DNA of 64,000 bases. Origin: Liolophura sinensis (lineage: Eukaryota > Mollusca > Polyplacophora > Chitonida > Chitonidae). The notes under the pieces were generated by a model. The model was not told the DNA's origin, searched no databases, and saw nothing but the letters and a program-made list of their open reading frames with translations. Where the stretch lies: contig NW_027017954.1 of the NCBI RefSeq assembly GCF_032854445.1, positions 372,001 to 436,000 on the forward strand, written 5' to 3'. Shown piece after piece: positions 40,350-53,057 of the stretch (position 1 is its first letter; each line of letters starts with the position of its first letter). The position numbers and the translations under genes are program-made.

Positions 40350-41990
40350 GAAGTCCCACTTGTCAAGCCTTCGTAATAGAATTAAGAGATGGTGTCGAAG
40401 ACTATTGTTCCATCTCCAGTATTGCATGATCCTGTGCCTAGAATACTTGCATGTAGATATAATTCATTTTCACTTGTAACAACACTGCAGTTAAGATATG
40501 CTTTTATTTAACCCTCTAGACAGATCTAAATACGTGAGGTTACTACAGGAGTATTTTCATCAGTAACATTCACCATGTTAACTGTTCTGTGGTACAGATC
40601 ATTCGTAGATCTAATGTTAATTTAAAAAATTAACACCGTTAGACGACCATATTATTTACCTAGAATACATATTTATACAATATATGTACACAGACCTAAT
40701 GACTCCTCTTAATTATATGACTAAATTATTTTTAAAGTAAGCATCTACGAAAATTTAAGAACTATAGAATACGAGACATACCTACATATATTTTATACAT
40801 ATTTGTTACTTCCAAGCGAAGTTGGATGCTTTTGTTGACAAATGCTCTTTAGGCTTTCAAGTTTTCTTATAATATTAATTTTGATACCTTTTAATTTACA
40901 GTTGTATTATCTGGTATTATTCCTGCATAAACCATGATTCTGCTGGTGGACTAAGTGTTCCCAAGGCCATGCTTTTGACATCAGTGCATAAAATGTTTAC
41001 CTAGTTGTGGCTATTAAAATAAAGCCATGGTGCTGGGCGGGTAAGGGGGGCATTCAGATGAACAGTTAGAATCACACCCTAGCGTATTTCACCCGTTTTG
41101 TGTCACCATTTGCCAATTATCACAAAGTGGCAGTCGTCAATCAGTGGCAGTGGCCTTTGTTAATTAGTTGGACAGTCTTCAATTTATGTTTACGCAATTT
41201 TCATTTTGGATATTTTTAAATTGTATTTGTTTTGATAACACTTTTTGTATCGATTGACAGAGGCATTACTTATGGATAACAATAAGTAAAAACTTTTTGT
41301 ATCAGTAATTAAACTTATTACTTTGATTTCCATTGCGTCTTTACTGTGCTGTGTTTGTTTGTGAGTTAGCTGCTCTGGTTTTAAAAAGCGGTGGATTTTA
41401 CATTTTTCCCATTGTATATACGTGTGATTGTGGTTTGTGTGCTCTCCGACGTCCACTTGTTTGTAAAGTAAGCAAACGGACGATGGCTGGATTGTTTAGC
41501 GATTTGAAGTAACTGTGCAGGTATACTTTTTGCATTATAATAAAACATACGAGGTATTCTTTTAACACTACTTATCTCGATTTGACAGCTCCTGATATCC
41601 TATCCCACAAATTAAACTATCTCTATAAAGGCAAATTACGCAGCCAAAATTTCGTGTAAGGCTTGCACTAAACTGTAGTGTAGCGGGCCTTGTAGAGAGG
41701 AGATGTATCGTACGCAGATATATAGTGTAAGCAGCAGTCTACGCTCAAATGCAGTATTAGCGACAGCCATACCACGCTGTAGCGAAGAAAAGTGACTACA
41801 CTGGGCAATGATGTAGACATTAGGTCAAATGTCCTGCACCATGAAATGGGGGTGGTCTAATACTGTCAAAGGCACCAAAGTTTTCCAGATACAAGCTCTC
41901 AATATATTCCACCATGTACTCTACATCGAAATCAATCTTCTATCTCTCGGGTATCGCCATTTCCTGATAGCTACGAAATACAGTTCATTT
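40350..41990. other. Intergenic sequence before the mariner element
   Basis: Contains dispersed repeat pieces at 40905-40985 (TTCCTGCATAAACCATGATT) and 41085-41130 (CGTATTTCACCCGTTTTGTG). No gene recognised. Confidence 0.4.
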
Positions 41991-41993
41991 ATA

Positions 41994-43524
41994 AACTCTG
42001 TCAAAAAAGAAACGCGACCCCTGTCCTCGGATATCAAAAATTCGTTCGAATAAAGTTATTGCTTCCAAACTAAATTTTAGCCAAATGTAATGAAATTAAA
42101 CACGTTTTTAATGAGGATTACCATCGAAACAACTGCATTTTCTCTCCTAAGTGTATTTTATTGCTTATGCCGTCACAACGCAAGGACTGACCCTGTTGAC
42201 GTCGCACACAGAACCATTTACATACAAATCATGTCAATGGCAGTTATAGTGTGGGGGTGTATAAAAGCCCATGTGCTTTCGTATTTTATTCATTCATTGG
42301 TCGACGAAAGGCAGTCGGTAAAATGCCGCGACTGAGTGCTGCCGACCGAAATATCGCCATTGGTCGTCTTCAAGCCGGAGAAAGTTTTGGTACTATTGCA
42401 CGACACCTAAATGTTCACAAAACAACGATATCCAGACTTTGGAGCCGTTACAACAACTTTAATTCGACCAACGATCGCCCGAGAAGTGGAAAGCCAAGGA
42501 TCACGACCCCACTTCAAGATCGGTACATCCACGTCCTTCACCCGCGTAATCGGCATGCCCTACCAACCGTGACTGCCACACAAATACCAGGTTTGAGGAG
42601 AGTGTCGACTCAAACGATTAGGAACCGTCTGAAAGAAGCGGGTTTACGTGCCTGTAGACCAGTTGTTGGACCTGTACTACGCCCCTTACATTGACGCCTA
42701 CGACTCAGGTGGTGCAACAAGGTAAGGATATGGACTTTACAAAACTGGAGGCGCATCTGGGTTTCTGATAAATCCCATTTTCTTTTGACACGTCACGACG
42801 GAAGACAGCGTATGTATAGGAGACGTCATGAACGCTTTGTGCCCATCTGCATCCGGTAGGTGGACAGATTTGGCGGAGGCAGTGTTATGGTTTGGGGAGC
42901 CATCTCGTACAACCAGAAATCAGACTTGGTGATCGTTCCAGGGAACCTGACAGCCCAACGTTACATCAACCACGTGTTACAGCCTCACCTTCTCCCGATT
43001 ATTGACCGACAGACACAGCTTTTTCAACAGGACAACGCCAGGCCTCATACTGCACGTGCAACAATGAACTTTCTGCAGGATTCCAACGTCAATGTCTTGC
43101 CATGGCCCTCTAAATCACCAAACCTCAACCCTATTGAACACCTGTGGGATACTCTGGATCGACACGTGCGTCAACGTCAGCCACCGCTACAGACGCTTCA
43201 AACAGCTCTCCGTTGCGTTACAGGAGGAGTGGAGGGCCATTCCCCAGGAGAGAATCCGGCGTCTTATCTGTTCTTGTCCAAGGAGATGCCGTGCATGATT
43301 GCAGCTCGTGGTGGTCATTCGAGATACTGAAGAAGACGCCCCCTGGTGAACAACTGGTGTCTGTGAGATGACTTTTAAAAAGACAGTTTTAAACATGACC
43401 ATCTTGATTATTATTCTGCCAAATTTCTGACTTCTGTCTTCAATAAGAAAAAAGTTGTGCCGTCCTAAAACTAAATATTAAAATCTCTAAAATACGGGTG
43501 TTGCGTTTCTTTTTTGACAGAGTT
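41994..43524 (+). mobile_element. Second Tc1/mariner transposon
   Basis: A 1531-bp element with terminal inverted repeats starting AACTCTGTCAAAAAAGAAAC and its exact complement at the other end, flanked by TA. It is unrelated in terminal sequence to the copy D element. The bases around the ends (TATAAACT/AGTTTATA) make the boundary uncertain by a few bases. Confidence 0.88.
42323..43330 (+). pseudogene. Tc1/mariner transposase, DD34E type, several frameshifts
   Basis: The start MPRLSAADRNIAIGRLQAGE begins a DNA-binding region with GTIARHLNVHKTTISRLW and a GKPR hook. After a break near 42690, the frame resumes with a stop before DRFGGGSVMVWGAIS. The first catalytic site reads SDKSHF (D kept), the second QQDNARPH, and the third NLNPIEHLWD with 34 residues between D and E. 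A further double frameshift lies around 43210-43290, before a GGHSRY end. Confidence 0.88.
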
Positions 43525-43529
43525 TATAT

Positions 43530-44530
43530 CTATTTTATTGGTGTTTTTCGCCGTTCGCCAGAAACTTTTACTTATGGTGAGAGGAAACGGGACATTGCAT
43601 GCGGGACTAACATGCATGCATGATACAAAGGATATTAAGGATTTACTACAATGTTTTATATGTTTTTGGAGGTATAAACGAAAACCCGCTATGCAAGCTG
43701 TGTGATTCCGCGTAATTTAATTTGAGGAATAAAATAATATTATCTAACTCGCTGCAACCGCACTGGTGAGAGGCTCCTGAGTCATTGTACTGTGGAAGCC
43801 CTGTAAATACTCGGCCACGGGTCCCTCGCAACTCTCGTCGGCTGATGTCATGTTTTTCCTTCTGTTGCCTGGAAAAAGAGTTGTTGTCATGGCACCCCAA
43901 ATACTTCAAAGGTCTTCAACGGTCCCACTTCTCGTAGTTTCAGGTCCCAGGCGTTGATCTCGCGTTTCGCCTTGGCTGGCGTCAAGTGACAGTTGGATAA
44001 TTCAGTTGAGGACTGTTCATATACAATGTTGAAGAGAACACTTTGGTGCCAGCTATATTTGTGCAGGCCACATAACTTGTGTGTAAATATACAACATATC
44101 GTATTTCACTGGTTCTATGTGACCATTGATAACCATTATAGAGTCGTCGATGTTGTTGCACTTACTATTGCTGTAGTCGTATATACTGTATTTTTGCAGG
44201 CTGTGGGAGCGAATCTTGGTCGCGGCATTTATACATTCATTGATTTGATTATTGTTTAACGCCATATTCAAGAGGTTTTCACTTATGCCATGGCGAGTAA
44301 ACCCTCAACCTTTAACATTTTACTGAAAAATTTTCCGCGTGCAACGTAGAGATACGCACACCATATTGGTGGAAGGCAAGCGACCCTCAAGGAACTTCAG
44401 ACTGTACAACCAGTCTTATAAGTCGTCTGCCGCAAAGCGCCATCGTCAACGACAAATTCAATGCCCATGTTTGAACTCCAGCGTTGTGTGTCCTTGTGAT
44501 TAAATGGCAATAGCCTTAACCTCTCTCTAT
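43530..44530. other. Intergenic sequence with SINE scraps
   Basis: Reverse SINE tail scraps at about 43535-43600 and 44245-44300, and a dispersed repeat piece at 44100-44155. No gene recognised. Confidence 0.4.
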
Positions 44531-44534
44531 CCAT

Positions 44535-44660
44535 TGCCAACAATCTGAGGATGATCGTGGGTTTTGCTGATCGGCTTCGTCTCAACATAATGCTGATCGC
44601 CGTTGTATAAGTAAAATATTCTTAAGTACGGTGTAAAACACCAATCAAATTATGAAGTAA
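44535..44660 (+). mobile_element. Family-1 SINE fragment
   Basis: GAGGATGATCGTGGGTTTTG to CTTAAGTACGGTGTAAAACA and CCAATCAAAT. Confidence 0.7.
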
Positions 44661-44770
44661 AAAAAATGTGACATGTTGTTACTGCAGTATGTCAAGCAGA
44701 TTCAATACGTCGACACAGACCATATACAAGCCGTCAACTGGTCAATAAGCGCAAGGCCATTTCACAACAT

Positions 44771-45679
44771 TTCCTCTGGGCATGCCCAGAAGGCAGTAAT
44801 ATGCAGCGACTCGCTGTCTTGCCTTTTGGCAATTTAAAATAATAAATATAAAAATCCATTGATACTTGAGATAATAGCCAAATACAGAAAACTAATTAAA
44901 AGAGGTAAAAATATTATATTCTGCTGAATACCAAGTCACACTGGTATCCATGGAAACACAGTCGTGGACAGGGAAGCGAAAGCTGCCCTATATAAACCTG
45001 TATCTCGGGTTAAAATCCCTTATTCTGACGTGAAGTCTAATATTCTTAAATATATTAATCGCCTTTGGCAGGGTGAATGGGACTTGCAGATCCACAATAA
45101 ACTGCATGCCATCCATCATCTCATTGGCTACAATGCCTATACTTGTCAAATGTCTCGTAGAGACCAAGTAGTTTTAACGAGGTGTCGTACTGGGCATTCT
45201 CATCTGACACACCATTTCATCTTAGATGAGAGTAGTGCTCCCGAGTGTGTTGGATGTAATGCACAATATGGCATCAACCATATCTTGGTTGACTGTGTAG
45301 ACTTTGTCCATATTAAGCAAAGGCTCTACACGGTCAACTCTATATATGATTTATTTGACAGCATCGCTGGCGATGTTGTCATAAATTATTTGAAGGTCAT
45401 TGGCCTATATCATAAAATATAAATTTTAATTGTCATAAACACCCATAGATAAACATGTATATACATATAGATTTATACATGTACTAAAATCCTGGTTTTC
45501 GAGTTTTAACTCTTATTTTTCTTTTATACGACTTTAAACATGTCTGTGTGTTTTGTTTTGCTTTTGATGTTCATATTGTCATATCGAAAACCTTAACAGT
45601 CTCGCGTTTTCACCTTGTTCTCGCCACGATATGGCTGAAATATTGCCGATGTGGCGTTAAGCAATAATCATTCATTCCC
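44771..45679 (+). mobile_element. 5'-truncated jockey-like LINE with target duplication
   Basis: A 909-bp insertion flanked by the 11-base duplication TTTCACAACAT (44760-44770 and 45680-45690). It holds the end of the ORF2 RNase H region plus the 3' UTR, which finishes in a tail (CTCGCCACGATATGGCTGAA) and ATTC repeats. It interrupts flank copy B. Confidence 0.85.
44800..45422 (+). pseudogene. C-terminal end of jockey-like ORF2 (RNase H and zinc-knuckle tail)
   Basis: The frame reads PLILEIIAKYRKLIKRGKNI, IPSHTGIHGN and DREAKAAL (RNase H end), then VVLTRCRTGHSHLTHHFIL and CVGCNAQYGINHILVDC, the cysteine-histidine module typical of jockey/CR1-clade ORF2 C-termini. Two stops lie upstream of the DREAK block, and the frame is open from about 44930 to 45422. 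Confidence 0.85.
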
Positions 45680-46214
45680 TTTCACAACATGACGTTTAAA
45701 TCAAATTATCATAAAACTAAAGAAGTATATAAAAATAAAACACAATCATAAAAAGAGAAGCGGTCAACATTTCCAATAATGTAGGGAAGACGGAAGATAT
45801 GTTCTAGGCGACTGAGTGAAATCAGTATTCAAATCGTGTAACATGCTGCAATATCAATTGTTGATAGCAAAATATGTATCTCAGTTGCGCTTTGTTTGTA
45901 CTGTTCATGTATTCAACGTGACGATCTAATTTATCACGATAAGCATATGGTCCTTAGGCCCCGATTAAGCGGAACAAAACACAATCACGAAGTCGGGGCG
46001 CAGAGATTCTCAACCCTCTGTCCATAATTACTTATAAGAGAATACTATTCATGGTAAAACTTAAGAAATTTGCAGTGAAAGCGTTTGGTAAAATAACCTT
46101 AACTCATTGGTTTTTGCAGTAAAATCTTGTGACATTGATTGAAATCGTCTCACAACACGCAGGGTATACGTAAAAGGCGAGATATGTACACGTCATATGC
46201 AGGACCCTTCGGTA

Positions 46215-46720
46215 TACTGCTGTCAAAGTAAGGATAATTTACAATGTCAAAATTGAAACTATACCTCTTCTCGTAAAGTCTGCGAGAGAGGAAACCGTTT
46301 TGGTCTTTGTACAGATATAGGTCCAGATAAGATGTACGATCTAAGTAGACTATGGTTCCCTTTAAATCCAGCGTTTAAAGCCAGGAGATCATCAATACAC
46401 CGTTTAGAGAAAGAGGAAGATTGGGCCTGGCGAGGATTACTCTTGCTGGTTTCTGCATATAGTCGTATTCATATGAGAACAGGTATAGGCCACAATTTGT
46501 ACTCATGGGAATACCTATAGACGCTTGATATATGGTTTCCCAGAATTTCACACAGATATTATTAATGAGAAATTCAAGCAGCTCAATGAACACGGAAACA
46601 TCCCATGAATGGTAACCTATGTATGTAGTGGGACTGAAGAAGGCTTCGTTGCCTTTGACGTTAATGTAGCAGTAACCCAGTTTGTTAAAAAATCCATACA
46701 ATTAGTGATGAAATTCTACC
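46215..46720 (-). mobile_element. Penelope-like element, RT fragment
   Basis: The minus strand reads VFIELLEFLINNICVKF, ASIGIPMSTNCG and LYLFSYEYDYMQK, matching the RT of Penelope-like elements (VGIPMGTNCAP). Further on come CIDD in place of YIDD and, in another frame, SYLDLYLYKDQNGFLSRRLY. At least two frameshifts separate the blocks. No GIY-YIG endonuclease or ends were found. Confidence 0.75.
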
Positions 46721-46799
46721 AATTAAATCCGACTGGGGAATTGTCTTATACAGAGTGGGGAAATGCCAAGTACTCAAAACTGTACGTGTATTTCAGGGT

Positions 46800-47330
46800 C
46801 TAAGTACCTCAGTGGGACGTTTTGAGTTTTTAACGAACCACCTACTGTTAACGCCTTAATTTTTTCACACTGAATTCCACTACAGTACTTTTTCAAAAAT
46901 GACTACTTCTCGTAGTGCCTTCGTGATTAGAGTAGATTCCCCCGGAGCCCGAGCAAAACCCTCGACCAACATAGTCTGGTTGTAACTCTTAGCGACCGCA
47001 TTGGCAATAGACTCCTGGGTCATTGCGGCGCGCTGGCGTGCTAACCACCTCGAGTACGGAGTCCTTACTTGTCACACTGAGTTCCATTTAATGGAACAGT
47101 GTTCTTGTCCATGGACTCTACATGCCGTAACATGTATAAGGCTACTTCCTGGTTTTTAATTCAACCTCTACGTTTTTCTAGCGCTACACTTGATTACAGT
47201 AGCCCTACATAGAGCAGTGCACGTGAAATGTCGCTCATTTTCTTCGAAATGTTGCTTCTCTGCATAGCTACTCAAGCGAGTACTTATACAAAGACGTTTT
47301 AAGCCCACAAAATTATGAGATATCCGACCA
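46800..47330. other. Intergenic sequence with a SINE head fragment
   Basis: At 46985-47055 the minus strand reads a SINE tRNA-like head (GGTTAGCACGCCAGCGCGCC, CAATGACCCAGGAGTC). Nothing else recognised. Confidence 0.45.
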
Positions 47331-48332
47331 GTGTGGCCTTAGATCGATCCGCGTAAACTACCAAAATTTATGTAGAAACATAAATATGAGAGCTAATGAA
47401 AGCTGTTAAAAAATTTCATGGCTGGAAACCTTAATATTGCGGAATGAGTCTGCTTTTGAGGGATACGAAACACAGATAGCCAAGAAGCATAAAATATAAA
47501 AGCTAATAAAAACTATTATCCTGTGTTCGAGACAATGTGAATCATCGCCAAGGTCATGTAGTAACACCGTACTTTAGGCCTTATTATGAGCCAGTCTGTG
47601 GTTATGTCTGTCACTGTAACCCACGTGTAACCCGTGATACATAACAGTGATATTATACAGTGTTAGAATTATTTTCCATTTGTGTGTTACAGTGTGTTTC
47701 TGTGAAGAGAGATTACACATTTTAAGTTTGTTCCCTATCTCCGCTACAAAGAGTAACCCCAACCGCAGATTTATTTCATTTACCATTCAAAACATCGGTT
47801 CACTTATACAACAGCGCTAAATTTTAAAGGTAGAAGAGTAAAACACCGGCGTTGGTAAGTATTTTATATACGTTGTGTTTGTAAAAGCTGTACTTTATGA
47901 GTATGTATGTTATTGTATGTGCAACATCCGTGATCAGAAGTCAGATAGAAATGGGAACGTATTTCGTGGATACTCTTCTACCAAGCTCAGAACCCGCATT
48001 ATAAATGTAGCAGAGTTATCTTTGTGGAACTCTTATATGTTGGAAACCATTGGGAAATGTACTGACGCAGTCTTCTTCCTAGATGGACTATGATGTAAGT
48101 CTATAGTATAATGGTGTTCATGTAGAATGACAGTGAGTGGCGAGGTAGGTAAAACACTGATCACCCTTCTTCTGACACAATGATTTCTTTCAAGTCATTC
48201 TTTGCACGCTATACTTTTGGTACTTCATATCCGTGTCCTGTTTGTGAAGACAGACTACTGCTAGTACAGGAAAACTGGTGACCCATGGAGACCACAGTCA
48301 AACTGTCGCGTTACCTCATCTCGTCTGTACCC

Positions 48333-48339
48333 TATATAA
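48333..48339 (+). promoter_or_regulatory. TATA box candidate upstream of the copy C signal exon
   Basis: TATATAA lies about 100 bases before the ATG at 48436. The homologous positions in copies A (near 151) and D (near 51856) read TATACAA. The surrounding 250 bp is conserved in all three copies, so promoter function is plausible but inferred. Confidence 0.35.
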
Positions 48340-48435
48340 CTAGGCACACGACTTGACACAGACCCTGAATGCCTGAAGCCTTAAGACCTGTCAGTTGCTT
48401 AGTAGGTGTTACTGTGAAACTCTTTGGTACCAATA

Positions 48436-48490
48436 ATGTTCTTCACCACATGTACCATCGCGTATCTGCTCATCAGTGATATCTCATCTA
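48436..48490 (+). CDS. Candidate signal-peptide exon in copy C
   Basis: ATG at 48436 opens MFFTTCTIAYLLISDISS and then meets a textbook GTAAGT donor at 48491 in phase 1, the phase shared by the EGF exon acceptors. The length (18 codons plus one base) and hydrophobic core suit a secretion signal. No lectin or EGF exon follows within copy C, but the phase would join the copy D exon at 60405 directly. Copies A and D carry damaged versions of this exon. Confidence 0.42.
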
Positions 48491-48679
48491 GTAAGTACCC
48501 ATTCTCTTGTTTCGTTGCTTTTGTTAGTATGTTACAGCAAATAATGGAATGTACGTATGTCTGTCTGATGGATAGACACACGTTGTCTCCATACTGAAGA
48601 AAATGTTACTTCAGCCTGTTGTTTGATTGGTTTTCAGTGAAAGGGACATGCGCAATTTTTAAACCATTCCACAAAAGAA

Positions 48680-48780
48680 TTTCATTTATTTATTTGATTG
48701 GTGTTCTACGCCGAACTCAAGAATATTTCTCTGATACAACGGCGACCAGCATTAGGGTGGGAGGGGGGTAGGGACGGAGA
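48680..48780 (-). mobile_element. Family-1 SINE fragment (copy C)
   Basis: Reverse tail ATTTATTTGATTGGTGTTCT then ACGCCGAACTCAAGAATA. Equivalent fragments stand at 550-645 in copy A and 52230-52320 in copy D. Confidence 0.7.
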
Positions 48781-51700
48781 CAGTCGAGGGAAAGACAACA
48801 CGAGTATGATTATGTGGTAGTACGTTATAGCTATGTCGGGATTTGGGATGGTTCCATCACTGGTAAGCTGCCCTGTATCAGTTTGGGAGTGATGACTGGA
48901 AGCAAGACAATATATGATCTTGAACGCAAAATACCTATAATATAGTGTGAGATAAATTCCGAGCTCAGATGCTGATTTTTGGAATGAGGAAACAATATTT
49001 TGGTTACTTCTCCTACGGCAAACCATCCCGCACTTAGGGATAAAACCTATGTTTTTCTTAAAATTTTAGAATGTTTAAAAAAAGCCGTGTTACGTATTCT
49101 CTGTGTGTCTCCGTATAAAACATTCTTAGTTTGTTTTGGTTCATTGTTATCGGTCAGTAAGAACAGTTAAGCATTATGGACGTCAATGACGGCGATACTT
49201 TGTGCTCGGGGATTCTCTCATCGATGCTAGGTTGTCATTAGTTATATTAGGTATTAGATATTATCGACGGTTTAATACGCGTGTTATCCTTGCCGGCCTA
49301 AACTCCCCAACCGATATATATATTGCTTCAGCCCTTCTCTTACCCAAACTATGGAGTCTCATACCCTATCAACATTTAGGTAAGAGAAACCAAACATAAA
49401 AATAATGTTTTTTTTATATGATCTGAAAACCGGTACTTCCTGGTTTAAACCCCAATAGTTTGTCTTTACTATGTGCCAAAAGTATTTATTCGAAAGGTAT
49501 ATATGTTTTGACTGGAATTGTTTAGAATCTATGATTCGAAAGAGTCATTCATATACCAGCAATCAATACTCGGAAGGCCAGTTCCCTAAAAACGACGTAT
49601 AACACCAACCATCACAGAAGTAAGTACTGCCCCTCAGGGCCAGGCAGAACTAGACACAGTGATAAAACAGAGCGCAAGAGACCCCGGACGGATAAAGGAG
49701 AAACAAAAAGAACACAATCAAAAGTACACTTTATAGACGACAGTGCACATGACGCTGCTTCAGTGTGCTTTTCTCCAAAATTTCTCTCTCCATGTTGTAA
49801 ATTGTTTGCTGTTGTGTGTCATATCATTTTTGAGTTGTTAATAACATTCAAAAAAATGTAGCGTGAAATTATTATAACTTACTGCTTTGTGGTGTTGCAG
49901 AAAATGCCATTTCGACGACTTGGGTAGATTATAGATATTTCACGAGGGGCAGAATAATCAGGCTTTGTGTTGAACTGGACTTAAATGTAGCAAATGTTGA
50001 TGGTAGGCATAACATGATGACACTGGGTATACTATCTATGTGTCAAAACACCAGATGACATTTATTAATATAACTTGACTAGTCTTCTGTGCATTGAGAA
50101 GGCATCAGAAAACACAACATATTTTGTAGTCAGATAACTTCGGGGGATTTATAGTGGTGTGAGGATGCTCACGCTCACAAAGAAGGATGGGAAACTAGAC
50201 TGATCACATTGAATATTAGCCATTAGCGACATTAGCGATTTATAACCTAGTGCTATGCAGAGTGGATATTTACAGCATCCAGTTCACATTGTAGCACTTT
50301 ATGGACAGACTGCAGGTGAAGCTATTTACTTGTCTTCTTCCAAGTGTCCTACCCAGTGTGTGGGTTTGACAGAGTGTACAGATTACGCCCTATTTCTCTT
50401 AGGAGGTAATTTTATCTTGCCCTAGATAAAAGATCGGGCATTCCGTATGAGCTGTTGTAATATCATCTGGTTCTTTGCAAAGACCATGTAGTTCCCCCAA
50501 TGTAGGAATGAAAAGAGTTAGGCGATTAACTGGATGATTAAAAGATCTCTAACCTCACTATTTGCTCATTTGACAAACATACACCGATATATAAACTAGT
50601 TATAATGTACAGAAGGGGAGATATAAGTGTCAACTATAGCATTCCAAAACGTTCTGTAATATTTCTTATTTCTTTATAACCAAGAGCTTCGCTTTACTGA
50701 TGCTTTGAATTTATTTGCGGAATCCGCTTTCCTCATGCCGATTTCTTATTACGGTTCTAACAATGCTATTCTCAGATTAGGAAACTTGAATTATGCGTCG
50801 AAGTTGAGTTTCTTAAAATAAGTAACAATGAATTTTAGAAGACATTCAGGATAGCACTAAAACAGAAAGACATGTAAGACTGGTCGACTGGGAAAAAATA
50901 TATTTATCGATGACGTTGCGGTGTTAAACTTGATACTTTCTTAATCCTTCTTGACCCTGAAGCCGGTATAGAATTGGTAGATTGTGCATAAAAAATTGGA
51001 TCGTGGTGTAAATTGTTGCTACAAGACCTTAACTACAAGACTGCCCGACTGACCGACCTCTAACCGACGGCCTTAGATCGATCAGCCTAAAATACCAAAT
51101 TTATGTAGAAACATAAACATGAGAGCTAATAAAAGAATTATCGTGTGTTTGAGACAATGTGAATTATGGCCAAGTTCATGTGGTTACACCGTACTATAAG
51201 TCTTGATATGATCAAAGCTGTGGTTATGTCTGTCAGTGTGACTCACATGGTACCCGTGACACATGACAGTGTTCTTATATAGAGAGCATTAGAATTAATT
51301 TCCATTTGGGTGTTACAGTGTGTTACTGTGAAGAGAGATGATTACACATTTCAAGTTCGTTCCATATCTCCGCAGCATATAGTACCCTTAACCGCAGATT
51401 TATTTCATTTATTGCTCAAAATAATTGCTAAATTTTAAAGGTAGAAGAAAGCGCAAAGTATAACAGTGGCGTTTTGTTAAGTAACTTACGTACATTGTGT
51501 TTGTGAATACTGTAATGTATGTGTTCTTATGATATAATCATACCTGTTTAAAGATATGTGATCAGAAGTCGGATAAAAATGGGAACGTATTTCAGGGATA
51601 CTCTATTACCTAACTCAAAAGTCGAGTGATGGTTGTAGAACTCTTATAAAGCATAATGGTGTTCATGTAGAAGGACACAGTCTATGGCGAGGTAAGTAGA

Positions 51701-52307
51701 AACACCGATCACTTTTCAACTGATACTATGATTTCTTTCAAGTCTTTCTTTGCACGCCGCATTTGTGGCAATTTGAGATTGAGATTTCACAAAAAACTTG
51801 GTGACCCGTGGAGACCAGTGTCAAGCTGTTGCGTTACCCTACCTCGTCTGTACCCTATACAACTAGGCATACGACACAAAACCTGAATGCCTGTAAACTT
51901 AAGACTTTTCAGTTGTTCAGTTAGTGTTACTTTAAAATTTTTCTGGCAGCAATGATCTTAATCACCATCTGTACCGCCCTTCTCTTGTTTCGTTGTTTCT
52001 GTTAGTATACTGGAGCAAATAATGGAATGTATTTGTCTCAACCTACACTGATGGATATACTTAATGAGCATCAAATCACACAGACGTTGTCTCCATACTG
52101 AAGAAAATGTTACTTCAGCCTGTTGTATGATAACTAATTGGTTTATAACATTAATACTTTACCAGTACAGCGGAACTTACCCATCAGCGAAAGGGACGTG
52201 CACAATTTTTAAGCCATTCAACAAAAGAAATTTATTTATTGATTTGGTTGTTGTTTTTCGCCGAACTCCAGAATATTTCAGTTTTGCAATGGCGGTCAGC
52301 ATTACAG

Positions 52308-52388
52308 TGGGAGGAGGAGGGGGGGGGGGGGGGGGTAGAGACAGTTGTGTGTGGGAGGGGGGTGGGGGGGGGGGGAGGGGGGAGGGGA
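52308..52388 (+). repeat. G-rich simple repeat (copy D)
   Basis: An 80-base stretch almost entirely of G with interspersed A and T; counterpart of 655-695. Confidence 0.85.
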
Positions 52389-53057
52389 ACAACAAATCTC
52401 AGTACCTGTCTTACTTAAATAACTTTGCTATAATAAGAACATTAAGGACGTCAATGACGGCGATACTTTGTGCTCGGGATTGTCTCATCGATGTTAAGTG
52501 GTCATTAGTTACATTAGGTATTGGGTATTCTTGACAACAGGTTAATGCACGTGTTATCCTTGGCGATGATGCAGCCAGCCGCCACTAACCCTCCCACACC
52601 ACCACATGGTTGTCTTTACTAGGTGCCAAAAGTATTTTTTCACAAAATATATATGTTTTGATTGGGATTGTTTAGAATCTGTCCATCGAAACCGGCACTC
52701 GTATACCAGCCGTCAAACAATAAGGACTTTCCAGGTCACGATGTGTACCACAAACAACCAAAGAACTAAGAAATTATATAAAGTACGCAATATAATAGGA
52801 AATAGGACGAAATCATGCAAAGAGAAACAGTCAACAGTTTTCATCGATGTTGGAAAGGCGCAAGGTATGCTGTAGGCGACTGAGTAAAATCAGGATTCAA
52901 ATCGTGTACCATGCTAGAAATCAATTGTCGATAACATGATATGTATCTCAGTTGCATTTTATTGCAACTGTTGATATATCCAAATTGGTGATCTAATTCA
53001 ACACGATGAACATATTGCCCCTAGCCCAGGGTTAAGCGGAATTCGACACAAACATGA

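Larger units (their letters stand above)
44680..46215 (+). repeat. Vestigial 5'-flank copy B, interrupted by a LINE
   Basis: 44690-44760 matches copy A around 1000-1045, and 45690-46215 matches A 1050-1625 (for example GGCGACTGAGT-AAATCAGTATTC). The LINE at 44771-45679 splits the match. Nothing of the coding exons remains. Confidence 0.55.
47330..51060 (+). repeat. Vestigial 5'-flank copy C
   Basis: Pieces matching copy A are recognisable in order: 48170-48780 (A 1-650), 49170-49540 (A 750-1020), 49770-50640 (A 2030-3180) and 50690-51050 (A 3860-4170). The 47330-48170 part matches 51060-51710, directly upstream of copy D. No lectin or EGF exon is present before copy D begins, so this copy was truncated to its promoter and signal-exon region. 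Confidence 0.65.
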
